From contig NW_006920878.1 in the NCBI RefSeq assembly GCF_000417875.1, positions 553,880 through 617,879 on the forward strand: a stretch of DNA of 64,000 nt, written 5' to 3'. Under the pieces are notes generated by a model that had not been told where the DNA came from, did not search any database, and saw only the letters and a program-made list of their open reading frames with translations. Below, in pieces: positions 53,740 to 64,000 of the stretch. Within the stretch, counting starts at the first letter, position 1. Each line of letters starts with the position of its first letter. The position numbers and the translations under genes are program-made. This stretch comes from Pseudozyma flocculosa PF-1 (Eukaryota; Basidiomycota; Ustilaginomycetes; Ustilaginales; Ustilaginaceae).

Positions 53740-56256
53740 TCAGTCGAACCCGGCACCGCTCCTCTGCTTCTTGCGCTTGTTGGCCTTGTGGTGCTTCTTG
53801 CCCGCCTTGGCAGCCATCAGGTTGGCCGTCGTCGCCTCTGGGCCGACGCTGGTGCCGTCGTTGGCAATCTTGCCTCGGATCGCATCGACGCCCCCCATGC
53901 CCTTGCGGCCCTGGATGTTGGGCCGGGAGCTGGCAAAGGCGTCGAAAAAGGCCGAGTCGAGGGCGAGCGACTTTGCGCTCGGCCGCGCCGTCGGCGTGGC
54001 ACGGTTGCGCGTCGCAGCGGCCGCAATCATGGCGTCGAGGTCCGCCTCGTCGAGATCGTCGAGATCGACGTCGTCCCCGAACTGACCCTGCAGCCGCTCT
54101 TCGGCCGCAGCCGCGTTGCCGCCGCCGCCGCCGGCCTTTGCGGCCTCCTGGCGTCGCGCGGCGAGCGCGGCGCGGATGCGTTGCCGCTGCGCTGCGTTGA
54201 ACTCGTCGCCGTCAAGGCCGGGCGGCGGGTGGTTGTAGAGCAACTTTGCGTTGACGTAGTCCTTGAGGACATAGCGCACCGCGCGCGACTCGTCGGCGCC
54301 ACTCTGGCCCTGGCGCGTGTAGCCTCTGGCGATGGCGTACGAGTGGAGCATCTCCAGGCCGGTCGGCACGCCGGTGCCGCCCTCTTCCTCGGGCAGCGTG
54401 TCGATGCGGATGCCGTAGGTGGCCTCGATGATGTCCTTGGGGATCCGCTTGGCGACCAGCTCGGCGGGCGCGGTAAACTCGCGCATCTGGTCGATGGGCA
54501 GCACGCCGTCGGTCACGAGCTCGGCCGAGGTGGTGGCGAACTGCGGGAAGACGAGACCGGGGCAGTCGCACAGCACCGTCTCGGGCGACAGGTGGATGGT
54601 CTGGAAGTGCTTGGTCTTTCCGGGCGTCGCCGAGACCGATACCTTCTTTTCGCCGAGCAGAGCGTTGATTGTCGAAGACTTGCCGACGTTGGGGTAGCCC
54701 ACCAGACCGACGACGAGCTTGCTGGGTGCGGGCGCTCCCTCGATGGCGAAATCCTCGAGCGGCGGGGCGCACGCCATGAACAGCTCCTCGAGCTCGAGGA
54801 CGTTAAGCACGCGGCACGGGTCCGTGCTCGGCTCCAGGTCGGTGGCGGCGGTGGAGAGGGCGGCATCGACGGCGTCGTCCTGGCCGTGCTGCTGCTCCGA
54901 GACGAGGGCGTCCTTGACGGGCTGCCCTCGTCGCGCATCGAGCCGGTCGGCGGCCTCTTGACCGACGAGCGGCTTGGCGTCCCGGGTACCGAGGTCGACT
55001 GCCTGTGTCGCATTCGCGAGCTGCTCGTCGACGTCGTTCGACCCATTCTCCTGTCCCTCCCCCTCGTACCCGTCGTCATCCTCGCCGTCCGCCTCTTCCT
55101 CGTCCTCTTCGTCCTCGTCCTCGTCCTCACCCTGCTGCTTCTTCCGCTCCGCTTCCTCAGCGGCTAGCGCGGCCTCGTCGGCCAATCTCTGCTCCTCTTC
55201 GGCGCGAGCGGCCTGCAGCGCAGCGGCGTTGAGCGCGCTGAAGAAGGCATACTGAATCCCTTGCGCGTCAAAGTACTTGGCCCACTCGCGTCTGAGAAAG
55301 AGCGGAAGACGATGAGAGGGGATGTGACGGGCATTGGGCGGCTCGAACGTCAGCATCGGCACTTTGGCGATGTAGCAGAGGCGGTCGAACGAAAGAATGT
55401 CGGCACTCACCTCTGCTGGTCGTCGAGCAGGTCGGCCTTGTTGATGAGGAGGAGGTTTCTCCGCTTTCCCCTTTCGCCGTTTGCCTCGTCGACGTAGCCC
55501 TGTCCCTCGGACGTGGCGATGTTGAGTCCCTGGACGTACTTTTCGAGGTCCTCGCAGCGGAAGCGGAGCGGGTTTCTGGCGTCGACGATCTGGACGACGA
55601 GGTGGGAGCGCTCAATGACGCGCCAGAGCTGCCTCCACACCTCGATGTTGCGCTCGAAGGGCGTGAGGACTAGTCCGACGCCCTCCTGGAGCTCGGCGAG
55701 TCCTCTGCGCCACTCGAGGAAGGAGTCCTTTTCCTTCCTCTCGAGCTGTGCGCGGGTGGTGGCCGAGGTCCAGGCGGGCCTGCGGGGCACGCGGAGGCGT
55801 TCCTTGTTGAGTGCCTGCTTTGCGAGGACCTCGCGCTCCTCCTGTCCGGTGAGGAGGTAGGGGTTGTGCCTCCTGCGGTCCTTTGAGGGCGCGGAGATGA
55901 CGGTAACGTTTCTGCGCTCTGCGGTAAAGTCTGCGTCTGCGAGCTGTGCGGTGTTGAGGAACTCTTCGAGGTCGCCCTCGTGGGTGACGGAGCGGAGGTT
56001 GGAGGTGGAGCCGTAGTTGTTGATGTCGGTGGTGTGGAACTCGGACGAGTTCTTGGACTGGGCGTCCTTGACCTTTCGATTTGCCAGGGCACGACCGAGG
56101 CCGACTTTGTTCTTGGACTGAGGCAGCGGCTGCGGAGAGGGTGGAACAGAGAGGGAATCGACGCAAGAGGAAGTGGACGAGGGGCCCGCATCAGCAGCTG
56201 CGTCGCCGAGGCAGCCAGCACGGGGAGAAGGGGGTGCGGTCGAAGACGCTTACCAT
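53740..56256 (-). CDS. LSG1: Lsg1 cytoplasmic 60S-maturation GTPase (3 exons)
   Basis: Circularly permuted GTPase that releases the export adaptor Nmd3 from nascent 60S subunits. Exons (minus): 56256-56254 (the ATG alone), 56117-55411, 55291-53740; 2262 nt, 753 aa. N-terminus SKNKVGLGRALANRKVKDA and the block RVPRRPAWTSATTRAQLERK are Lsg1-specific. G motifs occur in the permuted order: VVQIVDARNPL, G4 LLINKADLLDD, then after an acidic insertion (DEDEDEEDEEEADGEDDD, about residues 290-310) G1 GYPNVGKSSTINALLG, G2 ATPGKTKHFQT and G3 DCPGLVFP. Basic C-terminus KKHHKANKRKKQRSG. Divergent from UTP25, another ribosome-assembly gene. Confidence 0.95.
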
Positions 56257-56756
56257 GATGGAGCTGCTCCTGCCGTTGCCGTGCGAGGTGGTAGGGTGAC
56301 GGGTTGTTGGTGGTGGTGGTGGTGGTGGGAGAGGTGGCGGTGGCGAAGTGGTCCTAGCTCGCTGGCTGAGAACAGGCAGGTGGCAGGCTCAGGCTAGGCT
56401 AGGCTGGCCCAGGGTGGTTAAGGCCGGCTGCTCGCCTGCAAGTTTTCTTCTTGACCTCACCCTGACCCTGCAATACAAACCCGGTGAAGGGTGCAATACA
56501 GATTCGCCGCCTCCACAGCCCGCCAGCCGCCCCGAACTGTATTGGATTTTTTCCCCCACGCCGGCTGCCCGTTTGTATTCGGATTTTTTGCAGCCTCTCT
56601 GGCACACCCAACCTTGTCGTCCCGGACCCCGCCTGCTTGCTCCCTTCTTCTTCCATCCCGGCCTCCCTCGTCCCACTCCTCCTCCCCGCCTCTCTCAACG
56701 CTGCACACAAGGTCGGCTTCGTCTCCAGCCACCGGCAACGCCGTCCGTGGCCCAAC
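56257..56756. promoter_or_regulatory. divergent promoter of LSG1 and UTP25 with repeated TGTATT/AATACA elements
   Basis: 500 nt between start codons. AATACA at 56472-56477 and 56495-56500; TGTATT at 56539-56544 and 56575-56580, the last two in the similar contexts TGTATTGGATTTTTT and TGTATTCGGATTTTTT. A (GGT)n run sits at 56307-56329. Coordinated control of the two ribosome-assembly genes is inference. Confidence 0.45.
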
Positions 56757-59021
56757 ATGGACCCCACTCTCAAGCTCATGACCCTCATCAACGTCAGCGC
56801 CGCCAGACCCGGCAAACGCCAGAAGCTCGCCACCTCGCACTACAACAAAATCACCAGCAGAGCCGCAGTCGCTTCCACCACCCTCTCGCAGAGCACAAAG
56901 CCGAATCGCGACTCACTACCTGCTCCCAGCTCAGACGATGCCGAGCTCGCACACTCCGCCACGCCCAAGCTCGTAGGCGCCGACGATGCCGATTCTTCCG
57001 ACGACGACGACGACGACGACGAGCGGGGTGACGGCCAGCACGACGGCCAGGGACAGCAACGGAAAGGCGATGGGGCGGCCGCAACAAAGGGCAAGGCTCC
57101 CGTAGACGCCTTTCAGGCCCACTTTGGCTCGCTAGGCCCGCATGCCCAGGCCGTCGAGAAGCTGCCCGCCGAAAACGCAGAGCTCTCCTGGACCAACTCG
57201 CGCCAAAAGCTGGGCCCGCTCGGCGACGTCGTAGTCTCTCGCCCGCAGCTCGACGGCCTGGACAGCCAGAATGCGGAGCTGGTCGGCCACCCGCAGGCAA
57301 AGGTGCTCGAGTCGTTTCAGCACTACATCGAGAAGCGCTACCCGACCGGCATCACGCCGCTCCAGACGACGCTGGCCAACAAGCTGGCGAGCTACATCGA
57401 CGTCGCCCATACCGAGGTCGACCTCGACGAGCGGGCGCAGCTGCGCGAGACCATCGCCATGCACGCCATGAGCCACGTGACAAAGACGCGCCGGAGGATC
57501 CTCAAGAACAACGAGCGGCTGGCCAAGCTCGCCTCGGCCGACGACGGCGCCGCCGCCTCGCTGACGGCCGACGTGCGCGACCAGGGCTTCACACGGCCCA
57601 AAGTGCTGGTGCTGCTGCCCTTCCGCAACTCGGCAAAGGAGTGGGTGCGGCTGCTGCAGAGCTTCTCGCTGTGCTCCCAGGTCGACAACAAGTCGCGCTT
57701 CGAGTCCGACTTTTCGCTGCCCGAGGGCACCGTCGACAAGCTGGCCGACGCCTCGGCCTACTCGCGCTTCCCGCGCGACCACGTCGAGACGTTCCGCGGC
57801 AACATTGACGACAGCTTCAAGCTCGGCCTCAAGGTGACGCGCAAGAGCCTCAAGCTCTACAGCCCCTTTTACGACAGCGACGTCATCGTCGCCAGCCCGC
57901 TCGGCCTGCGCCTCATCATTGAAAAGGAGCGCGACGCCGACTTCCTCTCGTCGATCGAGATGCTCGTGGTCGACCAGCTCGACGTCATGGCCATGCAGAA
58001 CTGGGACCACCTCCAGTTTGTCCTGGGCCACCTCAACCAGATCCCCAAGCAGGCGCGCGAGACGGACTTTTCGCGCGTCAAGCAGTGGTACCTCGACGGG
58101 CGGGCGCCCCTGTTCCGGCAGACGGTGCTGCTGTCGGGCTACGACTTCCCAGAGCTGCGTGCGCTGTACGCAAAGGAGCTGCGCAATGTGGCGGGCAAGC
58201 TGCGCACCGTGCGCACCCACGCCGAGGGCACCATGGCGCTGACGCGCCCGGGCATCCGGCAGGTGTTTACGCGCTTCGACTGCGTCAACCTGCACTCCGA
58301 GGCCGACCTGCGCTTCCAGCACTTTACCACCAAGACCTACCCGCAGCTACAGAAGAGCGCCGTGTCGTCGAGCCATACGCTCGTCTTTGTGCCGAGCTAC
58401 TTTGACTTTGTGCGCCTCGACGACTGGCTGCGCAAGCAGAAGGGCGCCAGCTACGCCGCCATCTCCGAGTGAGTCGTCGGCGTCGTCGTCGCTAAGCCAC
58501 GTTGCCGAGGCTGGGCCTGTTGCTGACCCACCGTGTACCCCTCCTCCCTTCCACCTGCTGCCGCCGTCGCCGTCGCCGCTCCTCCCCAACCCAACCCGTC
58601 CAGGTACTCTACGAACCGCGAGATTCTGCGAGCGCGAGAATCCTTTTTCTCGGGGCGCAAGGCGATGCTGCTCATCACGGAGCGCTTCCACTTCTACCGG
58701 CGCTACTTTATCCGGGGCGCAAAGACGCTCGTCTTCTACGACCTGCCCGACCACGCCGCCTTTTTTGCCGAGGTGCTCCAGTTTCCGTTTACGCGGAAAA
58801 ACACGATTTTCCTCGAGGAAAAGGCCAAGGCTGGCAGGGCTGGAAAGAGAGGTGCTGGAGACGAGGGCGACGAGGAGGAGGAGGAGGAGACGGATCCGAG
58901 CGAGGTGTCGGTCCATGTCGTCTTTTCGCGCTATGGCTTCATGAAGCTCGAGAGGATCGTGGGCGCCCAGGAGGCGAGGAGGATGGTCGAGGGTCAGAAG
59001 GCTACCTGGCGCTTCGTCTAG
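56757..59021 (+). CDS. UTP25: U3 snoRNP-associated protein Utp25 (2 exons)
   Basis: SSU-processome factor with a degenerate DEAD-box-like fold (DIEXF/digestive-organ-expansion-factor family), needed for 18S rRNA processing in the nucleolus. Exons 56757-58468 and 58604-59021; 2130 nt, 709 aa. Acidic N-terminal stretch SDDDDDDDERGD, then the helicase-like core: KVLVLLPFRNSAKEWVRLL (replacing a true motif I), FRGNIDDSFKLGLKVT, SDVIVASPLGLR, MLVVDQLDVMAMQNWDHL (in place of DEAD), TVLLSGYDFPEL; C-terminal HTLVFVPSYFDFVRLRN-like block, AMLLITERFHFYRRYFIRG and VHVVFSRYGFMKLERIVG. Intron 135 nt (GTGAGT, CCAG) is near the 3' end. The ATG lies in CCAACATGG. Confidence 0.95.
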
Positions 59022-59211
59022 GTTCGAGTTCCAGGCCCCCCCTTCTTCCTGTCGAGGGGACGGGCGAGCGTCGATGGTTTTCGGCAATGGATGAAAGAAC
59101 ATATCCCCCCTCGAAGACGCGCAGTCCCTGCTCCCCTCTACCCGGGAGCGTGTCAAAACAAGATGGCGTGGTCCCGCGTGCCTCAACCGATTTTCCCGCC
59201 GAGCGGGACGG

Positions 59212-62200
59212 CTACAGCGGTGCGTTATCGACGAGGGCCTTCCAGCGCGCCCACACGTCAGGACTGACGAGGTGGTGCGGTACGAGTTCGAGGACCCTCT
59301 GCGCCGCTTCTGCTCCGCCTACGCCAAAGCCTTTGGCGCGGACGACGAGGGGCCAGAGGACGCGACCGAGCAGGTCGTCGATGAGGCCCAGCAGCTCTGT
59401 CCTCGCGCCGTGCCAGCCGGGAGAGACGTGGCGCGACCAGGAGACGAGGTTGGTGAGCAGCGTCGTAATGAGGCGGCGTACGAAACCCGTCAGCGCCGCC
59501 GGCGTCGAGGGGTGGATCGAGGGCGCCGCTAGGCCCGGTGGACCGGCCATGCTCTCCACGAGGGCGGTCGTGTGTTGGCGGAACAGACCGAGGTAGCTCG
59601 TAATGAGCGTCTGTTCGTGTGTCGTTCGGTCGGTCGCGAGGGACAGGGACAGGGACGAAAAGACGGTCGAGTGAGCACTTCGTCGTCGACGCCGGGCAGG
59701 GCGGTCGGAGCGGGCTCCGCGACAACTCACCTGGAAACGGACGCCCGCCTTGTCGACCACGTATGACGCCTCCTGCACACCCCTCAGCACCGCCTGCGTC
59801 TGCTTTTTATCCCAGGGATCGTACGCCGCCCGCTCCGCCAGCGTCGTGAGGCGCGGCAGCACCACGTTCTGCACGATCGTCAAGAGGATCTCATCGTCGC
59901 CTCCCGCCGCTTCGCCTTCGGGCGCCGCGACGTCGTCGTCGTCGTGGTGCGACGGCTCGGCGTAGACGATGGCTTCCCGGTGCCATCGATAGTGCTCGAG
60001 CCCCGCCCCGCCCTTTGAAGATGAAGACGACGACGAGGGCAGCAGAGGATCGGAGAGCGCCATTTCGAGACGCGCGTAGAACTCCCAGATCGACGCGATG
60101 GCCAGGCCGCCCCAGGCCTGAGCGTACTCGAGCGGATACCGGCGTCGCCACTCGGAAAAGCGCGATACGACGCTGCGCGGATGCAGACTTGGCTCCGACG
60201 ACGGCGACGACGCGGGCAGCCGAGCGGCGACGTCGAGATACTCCGGCGCCTTGACGTCCGAGAGCGCCGAAGAGAGGCGGTCCGAGAGGGCGCGCCATGC
60301 CACCTCGAATGCGGCCGCATCCGAGGCCGAAAGCTCGTCGGCGTCGACCTGGGCCATCAGCGCCGCATCGCTCTGTCGTTGCAACCGCACGGCCGAGTTA
60401 AAGTCGCCGTCTTCCATCGGCGATGGCTCCAACTGCAGATCGTCGGTTTGCTGCTGCTCGGTCTGCTGCTGCTGCTGTCGCTGCTGGTCGTCTGGTTCGC
60501 CCGTCTTGGGCAGTGGGGGTAGGACCGACGAGGAGGGCACGCCCCAGAAGAGGGCCAGCTCGTCCTCCATCCTCTTGGCTCTCGCCCTCTGCACCAGTCT
60601 CGTCCGCTCGACGAGCATGTCGACATAGTCTCGCTCCACGTCGTCGATCCGCGGCGCCTTGGCCTCCATGAACCCGGCGAGGCTCGTGACGAACTGCTCC
60701 AGCTCGCGGAACCAGCTCTCCTTTTCCTCGGCCTCGACGACTTCTTCCTTGTTCTCCTTCTCGCCCTGGAGGAGCGCCTCGAGCCCTTTGTCGGCATCCT
60801 CGACGACGGTGGCGTGCGCCTCGGCGCTTTCCTCGAGCTCCCTCATCTTCCTCGCCAGCCGCGCAGACGCCGACGTCATGGTTGGCAGCGGCGCCGTCAG
60901 CGGGATCTCGGCCGGGCGGTAGGGCGACTTTTCCCGGTGTTCTTGCTGCTTTTGCTTGATGCCGGGCATCTCGGTCCGGCGCAGCTGAGCACGCTCCCAC
61001 TCCTCCTCGTCCTCGTCAACCTCGTGGTCGTCGGCGAGGCCGGCATAGTCGCTCCGGCCGTCGGTGAGCGCCTCCTGCATCTCGCGCCTCTGCTGCAGCT
61101 TGTACTCTTGCTCGGCCTTCTTGCCAATCGGGATCCTCTCGGTGGCGCCCGTGTACTCGGCGTACTCTTCCTCGCCATCGCCGTACTCGTCCTCCTCGCG
61201 CTGCAGCCGCGACTCTGGGTGGGGTCCCTGGTAGTCGTCGCCTGAGGCCTTCGATGAAGCCTCGCCAAACAGCCTCATGGCCCGTGACGACGAGGCCTTG
61301 CCCCCGCCACCGAGCGAGATGAAGTCGTCGCCCGCGCCGAAGCCGCCTCCATTCCTCTCGAGGAGCTCCTTGCGCATCCTGGCACGCTTCTCCTTGGCGG
61401 CACGGATGACGCTCTCGCTCGGGATGCCATCGTGTGCAAAGTCGGCGCTGAACTTGGTCCTGGCAAGCGATTGGTCGTCGTCGGCGTCATCGTAGTCGCG
61501 TGGTGCGGCATCGGCTCCGTCGTCGTCTATCTGCATGGCCATGGGATCTCGCACCTCGAAATTGGTAAAGGCGGCCGATCCGCCAGGTCTGGAGGACAGT
61601 GAAGGGGTAGAGGCCTTGAGCTCTGCGAGGTAGGATGAGGAGTAGGATGCCTGCGAAGTCGGTGTCGCGCCATTGGCGTCTGGAGGCTCGGCGGTAATCG
61701 AAGCTTGGTCGAGCGAGAGCGTGTTGGGTGCGACGAGGCGCTGCTTGACCCCTTCCCGCTCCTTCTTTCTCGCCTCTTTGCCCCTAGAGGCCAGCTGGGA
61801 GCGTCGGATCTCGAAGCCGGGCTCCGATCCTTGTTGGTCCTCTGCTTGCTCTTCGCCATCCAGCGCAGCGAAGCTGATCTTCTTGCGACCCGAAGTCGTC
61901 GCCACCGCCGCCGCAGCAGCCGTTCTTGACAAGGACGAGGAGGACGAGGTGGATGCCGTGGTGCTGCCGCCGCCTATCCGATTGGCAGCGCGATTGCGGG
62001 AGCGAAACACGACCGAGGAGGAGGCGAGATCCTCATCGTCTGCCGCTGGTGCATCGCGCCGAGCTGCGGGCGTCGACGTGCCCGGCTGAGGGCGGGAAGC
62101 GGTGTCGTCGTCGTTGTCCAAGTCTAGCGAGATGGCGCCTACGCGGCGGCGCGCCGGAGGGATGCTGGTTGCCGCGGCATTGCCGGATGTCGATGCCGGA

Positions 62201-62397
62201 ACGCTGCTGGTGCTTGCCTCTGCGGATTTATCTGCCGCTGTGGCTGCGGTCGAGGAAGGGTCGCCGCTGAATGCGCTGCTCTTTGTGCGCAAGCCAGCGC
62301 CGCGCGGACGGGAGCGTTTGACAAACGAGGTCTCGAGGGGCTGTGTGTGCTGCTGCTGCTGTTGCTGTTGGTGGTCGTCGTCCGAGTCCAGGTTCAT
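59212..62397 (-). CDS. GCFC-domain protein, PAXBP1/GCF-like splicing factor (2 exons)
   Basis: Exons (minus) 62397-59731 and 59610-59212; 3066 nt, 1021 aa. The 120-nt intron (GTGAGT...AACAG) is in frame, so the unspliced frame is also open. Starts at MNLDSDDDHQQ; upstream in-frame ATG at 62589 lacks conserved sequence. Features: polyGln, Ser/Ala-rich N-terminal third with RSRPRGAGLRTKSSAF, the Ntr2-like block GIPSESVIRAAKEKRARMRK, coiled-coil IGKKAEQEYKLQQRREMQEA, then the GCFC domain (FSEWRRRYPLEYAQAWGGLA, IASIWEFYARLEMAL, LPRLTTLAERAAYDPWDKKQ). GCF/PAXBP1 and Ntr2 partner with TFIP11/Ntr1-type G-patch proteins in spliceosome disassembly; that role here is inferred from family. Convergent with UTP25. 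Confidence 0.82.
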   Translation of the reverse strand: MNLDSDDDHQQQQQQQHTQPLETSFVKRSRPRGAGLRTKSSAFSGDPSSTAATAADKSAEASTSSVPASTSGNAAATSIPPARRRVGAISLDLDNDDDTASRPQPGTSTPAARRDAPAADDEDLASSSVVFRSRNRAANRIGGGSTTASTSSSSSLSRTAAAAAVATTSGRKKISFAALDGEEQAEDQQGSEPGFEIRRSQLASRGKEARKKEREGVKQRLVAPNTLSLDQASITAEPPDANGATPTSQASYSSSYLAELKASTPSLSSRPGGSAAFTNFEVRDPMAMQIDDDGADAAPRDYDDADDDQSLARTKFSADFAHDGIPSESVIRAAKEKRARMRKELLERNGGGFGAGDDFISLGGGGKASSSRAMRLFGEASSKASGDDYQGPHPESRLQREEDEYGDGEEEYAEYTGATERIPIGKKAEQEYKLQQRREMQEALTDGRSDYAGLADDHEVDEDEEEWERAQLRRTEMPGIKQKQQEHREKSPYRPAEIPLTAPLPTMTSASARLARKMRELEESAEAHATVVEDADKGLEALLQGEKENKEEVVEAEEKESWFRELEQFVTSLAGFMEAKAPRIDDVERDYVDMLVERTRLVQRARAKRMEDELALFWGVPSSSVLPPLPKTGEPDDQQRQQQQQTEQQQTDDLQLEPSPMEDGDFNSAVRLQRQSDAALMAQVDADELSASDAAAFEVAWRALSDRLSSALSDVKAPEYLDVAARLPASSPSSEPSLHPRSVVSRFSEWRRRYPLEYAQAWGGLAIASIWEFYARLEMALSDPLLPSSSSSSSKGGAGLEHYRWHREAIVYAEPSHHDDDDVAAPEGEAAGGDDEILLTIVQNVVLPRLTTLAERAAYDPWDKKQTQAVLRGVQEASYVVDKAGVRFQVSCRGARSDRPARRRRRSAHSTVFSSLSLSLATDRTTHEQTLITSYLGLFRQHTTALVESMAGPPGLAAPSIHPSTPAALTGFVRRLITTLLTNLVSWSRHVSPGWHGARTELLGLIDDLLGRVLWPLVVRAKGFGVGGAEAAQRVLELVPHHLVSPDVWARWKALVDNAPL

Positions 62398-62881
62398 GTT
62401 GGTGATGATGTGAGAGGCGTGATGCTGCTGCTGCGATTGTGCCTGACAGGGACCGACGACGGCGGTCAGAGATGGCTGCGGGTTGGTTTGATGGTGGTGG
62501 ACGAGAGGCAGGCAGAGGGCCTCGCAGTCGGGTCTGTCTGGAAGAAGCCGACCAACGAGCCAACGAGGGCCGAGGCCAGAAAACTCCACTTTGTGGCCGG
62601 TGCGGTGCTCGCGTAGGCGCCGCCCGGCGAGCGCAACGGCTCAGCTCTCGTCGTCTGTTCCACGATCCGTCGCTGAATGAAATTATAACCATCTCTCCCG
62701 CTCGACGACGCAGCGACGGCGATCAAACCAACGTCGATGCAATAATGTTACGCTGCTGTTACAATGGAAGACGATACCAGTACAATGGGTGACCCAACAG
62801 AATGGAATCAGGGAGGCCAAGGACGTGACGTGGCCTGGTCTGATCTGGCCTGGTCTGTCCCGTCCCCCCCCGCGCAGCCGA
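62398..62881. other. intergenic between the TAF1 3' end and the GCFC gene
   Basis: 5' flank of the GCFC gene and 3' flank of TAF1. Contains GGCCTGG-type motifs (62830-62860). No gene seen. Confidence 0.5.
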
Positions 62882-64000
62882 TCACGACGACGGCTTCGAT
62901 AGCTTCTTGAGCTTCAGCTTCAACCCACCTCCGCCACCCGACGACGACGGCGGGCTCTGCGCCGACCCGCTGGCCGCTGGCGAGCTAGCATCGCCGCCCG
63001 CCATCATCCCGCCATAGCCACCCGCTGCAGCTGTCGCCGCCCCAGCCCCACTCCCTCCTCCTCCGCCACCGCCGCCACCACCGCCGGGCGTCTGCACCAT
63101 CGGCGAAGGCGGGATCGACGACATNNNNNNNNNNNNNNNNNNNNNNNNNNNNNNNNNNNNNNNNNNNNNNNNNNNNNNNNNNNNNNNNNNNNNNNNNNNN
63201 NNNNNNNNNNNNNNNNNNNNNNNNNNNNNNNNNNNNNNNNNNNNNNNNNNNNNNNNNNNNNNNNNNNNNNNNNNCCCATGCCGACTCCCGGTCCAAAGAA
63301 GCCACTGCCCGTCCCGAGGTGCGGCAGACCCGGTCGCCCTCCGCCGCCCGCCGGCGTCCCCGGCCCGCTCGCCGAGCCGCCGCCCGCGCCGTTCTTGCCG
63401 CCCGAGCCGTCCTTTGGGTACATGGGGCACGAAGTGTTGGTCGACATGTGGCCCACCTCGCCGCACCGCCCGCACCGGCGCTTGGTGTCGGTCTTGTTGA
63501 GCAGCTTCTTGTACCCGCCCGGGATCGCCAGCCCCTCGGCCGCCGCCTTGGCATTCTTGCGCTGGATGCGCCGCTCCTGGTTCTTCTTGCGCTGCGCCAG
63601 CTCCTCTTGCAGCCGCTTCATCCGGCTCGCGTCGATGGCATCGTCCCCCGTGGGCACCAGGTCCTCGGTGGCAATCATCTCGTCCTCAATCTTCTTGCGC
63701 TGCGTCACGTACGCGTTGATCACGGCCGCGTCGCGCACAATCTCCTTTTGCCACTTGCCGTTGACCAGCCGTCGGATGCACAGCACCCGAGACCCCTCGC
63801 CGCCGTCCTGACCTTCGCCGCCGGGTCCGGGCGTGCTCACCCGGCTCGGGCTCCGATCGCGCCGGATCGAGTCGGCACGGGACTGGGCGCGTCCGTGGCC
63901 CCTGGCACCGCCGCCCAAAAAGGGGCCCTTCTCGTCTTCGGGCGTCAGCTCCGGCGGCACCGGGTTCGACAGCGAACGGCACTGGGCGTTCCAGATCCGG
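62882..64000 (-). CDS. TAF1: TFIID subunit TAF1, C-terminal part (5' end outside window, assembly gap inside)
   Basis: Largest TFIID subunit. The visible part starts mid-protein at the right edge: IWNAQCRSLSNPVPPELTPE matches the TAF1 central region, followed by SRVLCIRRLVNGKWQKEIVR, a coiled basic segment EELAQRKKNQERRIQRKNAK, the TAF1 zinc knuckle (RRCGRCGEVGHMSTNTSCPM, with Cys-Cys-His-Cys spacing), a Gly-rich tail and the end LKLKLKKLSKPSS. No bromodomain is visible, as in yeast Taf1. A 150-N gap (63125-63274) lies in the Gly/Pro-rich tail, and the frame changes across it. The minus-strand start lies beyond 64000. Confidence 0.88.
63125..63274. other. assembly gap (150 N) within TAF1
   Basis: Run of N in the Gly-rich C-terminal tail. 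Coding frames on the two sides do not match for a 150-nt gap, so its real length differs or an intron lies inside. Confidence 0.99.

Overview
The window is nuclear DNA from a GC-rich, intron-dense fungus, most likely a basidiomycete. The repertoire and style suggest Ustilaginomycotina or a close relative, but I cannot place it further from sequence alone. The evidence is spliceosomal introns with GTGAGT/GTAAGT donors, strongly C/G-ending codons in real exons, and core eukaryotic genes with fungal features (Zn2Cys6 factor, dually targeted carnitine acetyltransferase, Ino80, Lsg1, Utp25). No rRNA, tRNA, CRISPR array or transposon was recognised. Two runs of N (18731-19209 and 63125-63274) interrupt coding sequence.

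Layout. 0.3-11 kb: mitochondrial aspartate aminotransferase (-), carnitine O-acetyltransferase (-), peroxin Pex14 (+), Swi5 recombination mediator (-) and a DDR48-like Asn/Ser/Gly repeat protein (-). 11-15.9 kb: long stretch with no supported gene. 15.9-22.3 kb: INO80 ATPase (+) with the first assembly gap. 22.3-30.6 kb: low-complexity, gene-poor stretch with only weak candidate exons. 30.6-37.8 kb: Zn2Cys6 transcription factor (+), family I.5-like lipase (-), splicing factor SF3B5 (-). 40-44.3 kb: large single-pass membrane Ser-rich protein (+). 45-64 kb is dense: ribosomal protein L35/uL29 (+), FHA-domain checkpoint kinase of the Chk2/Rad53/Cds1 type (+), Sec61 gamma (-), mitoribosomal mL49 (+), Lsg1 (-), Utp25 (+), a GCFC-domain PAXBP1-like splicing protein (-) and the C-terminal part of TAF1 (-), which runs off the right edge.

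Functional themes. Carnitine acetyltransferase and Pex14 are head to head and both serve peroxisomal acyl metabolism. Lsg1 and Utp25 are head to head and both serve ribosome assembly. Sec61 gamma and mL49 are also divergent. INO80, TAF1 and the Zn2Cys6 protein act in transcription and chromatin; SF3B5 and the GCFC protein in splicing; Swi5, INO80 and the FHA kinase in genome maintenance.

I found no new multi-gene system. The most striking feature is gene architecture: many very small exons (two that carry only the ATG, plus exons of 8, 9, 15, 19, 23 and 24 nt) and at least one GC-AG intron. Exon coordinates were derived by hand from splice consensus, reading phase and family conservation; most need transcript confirmation.
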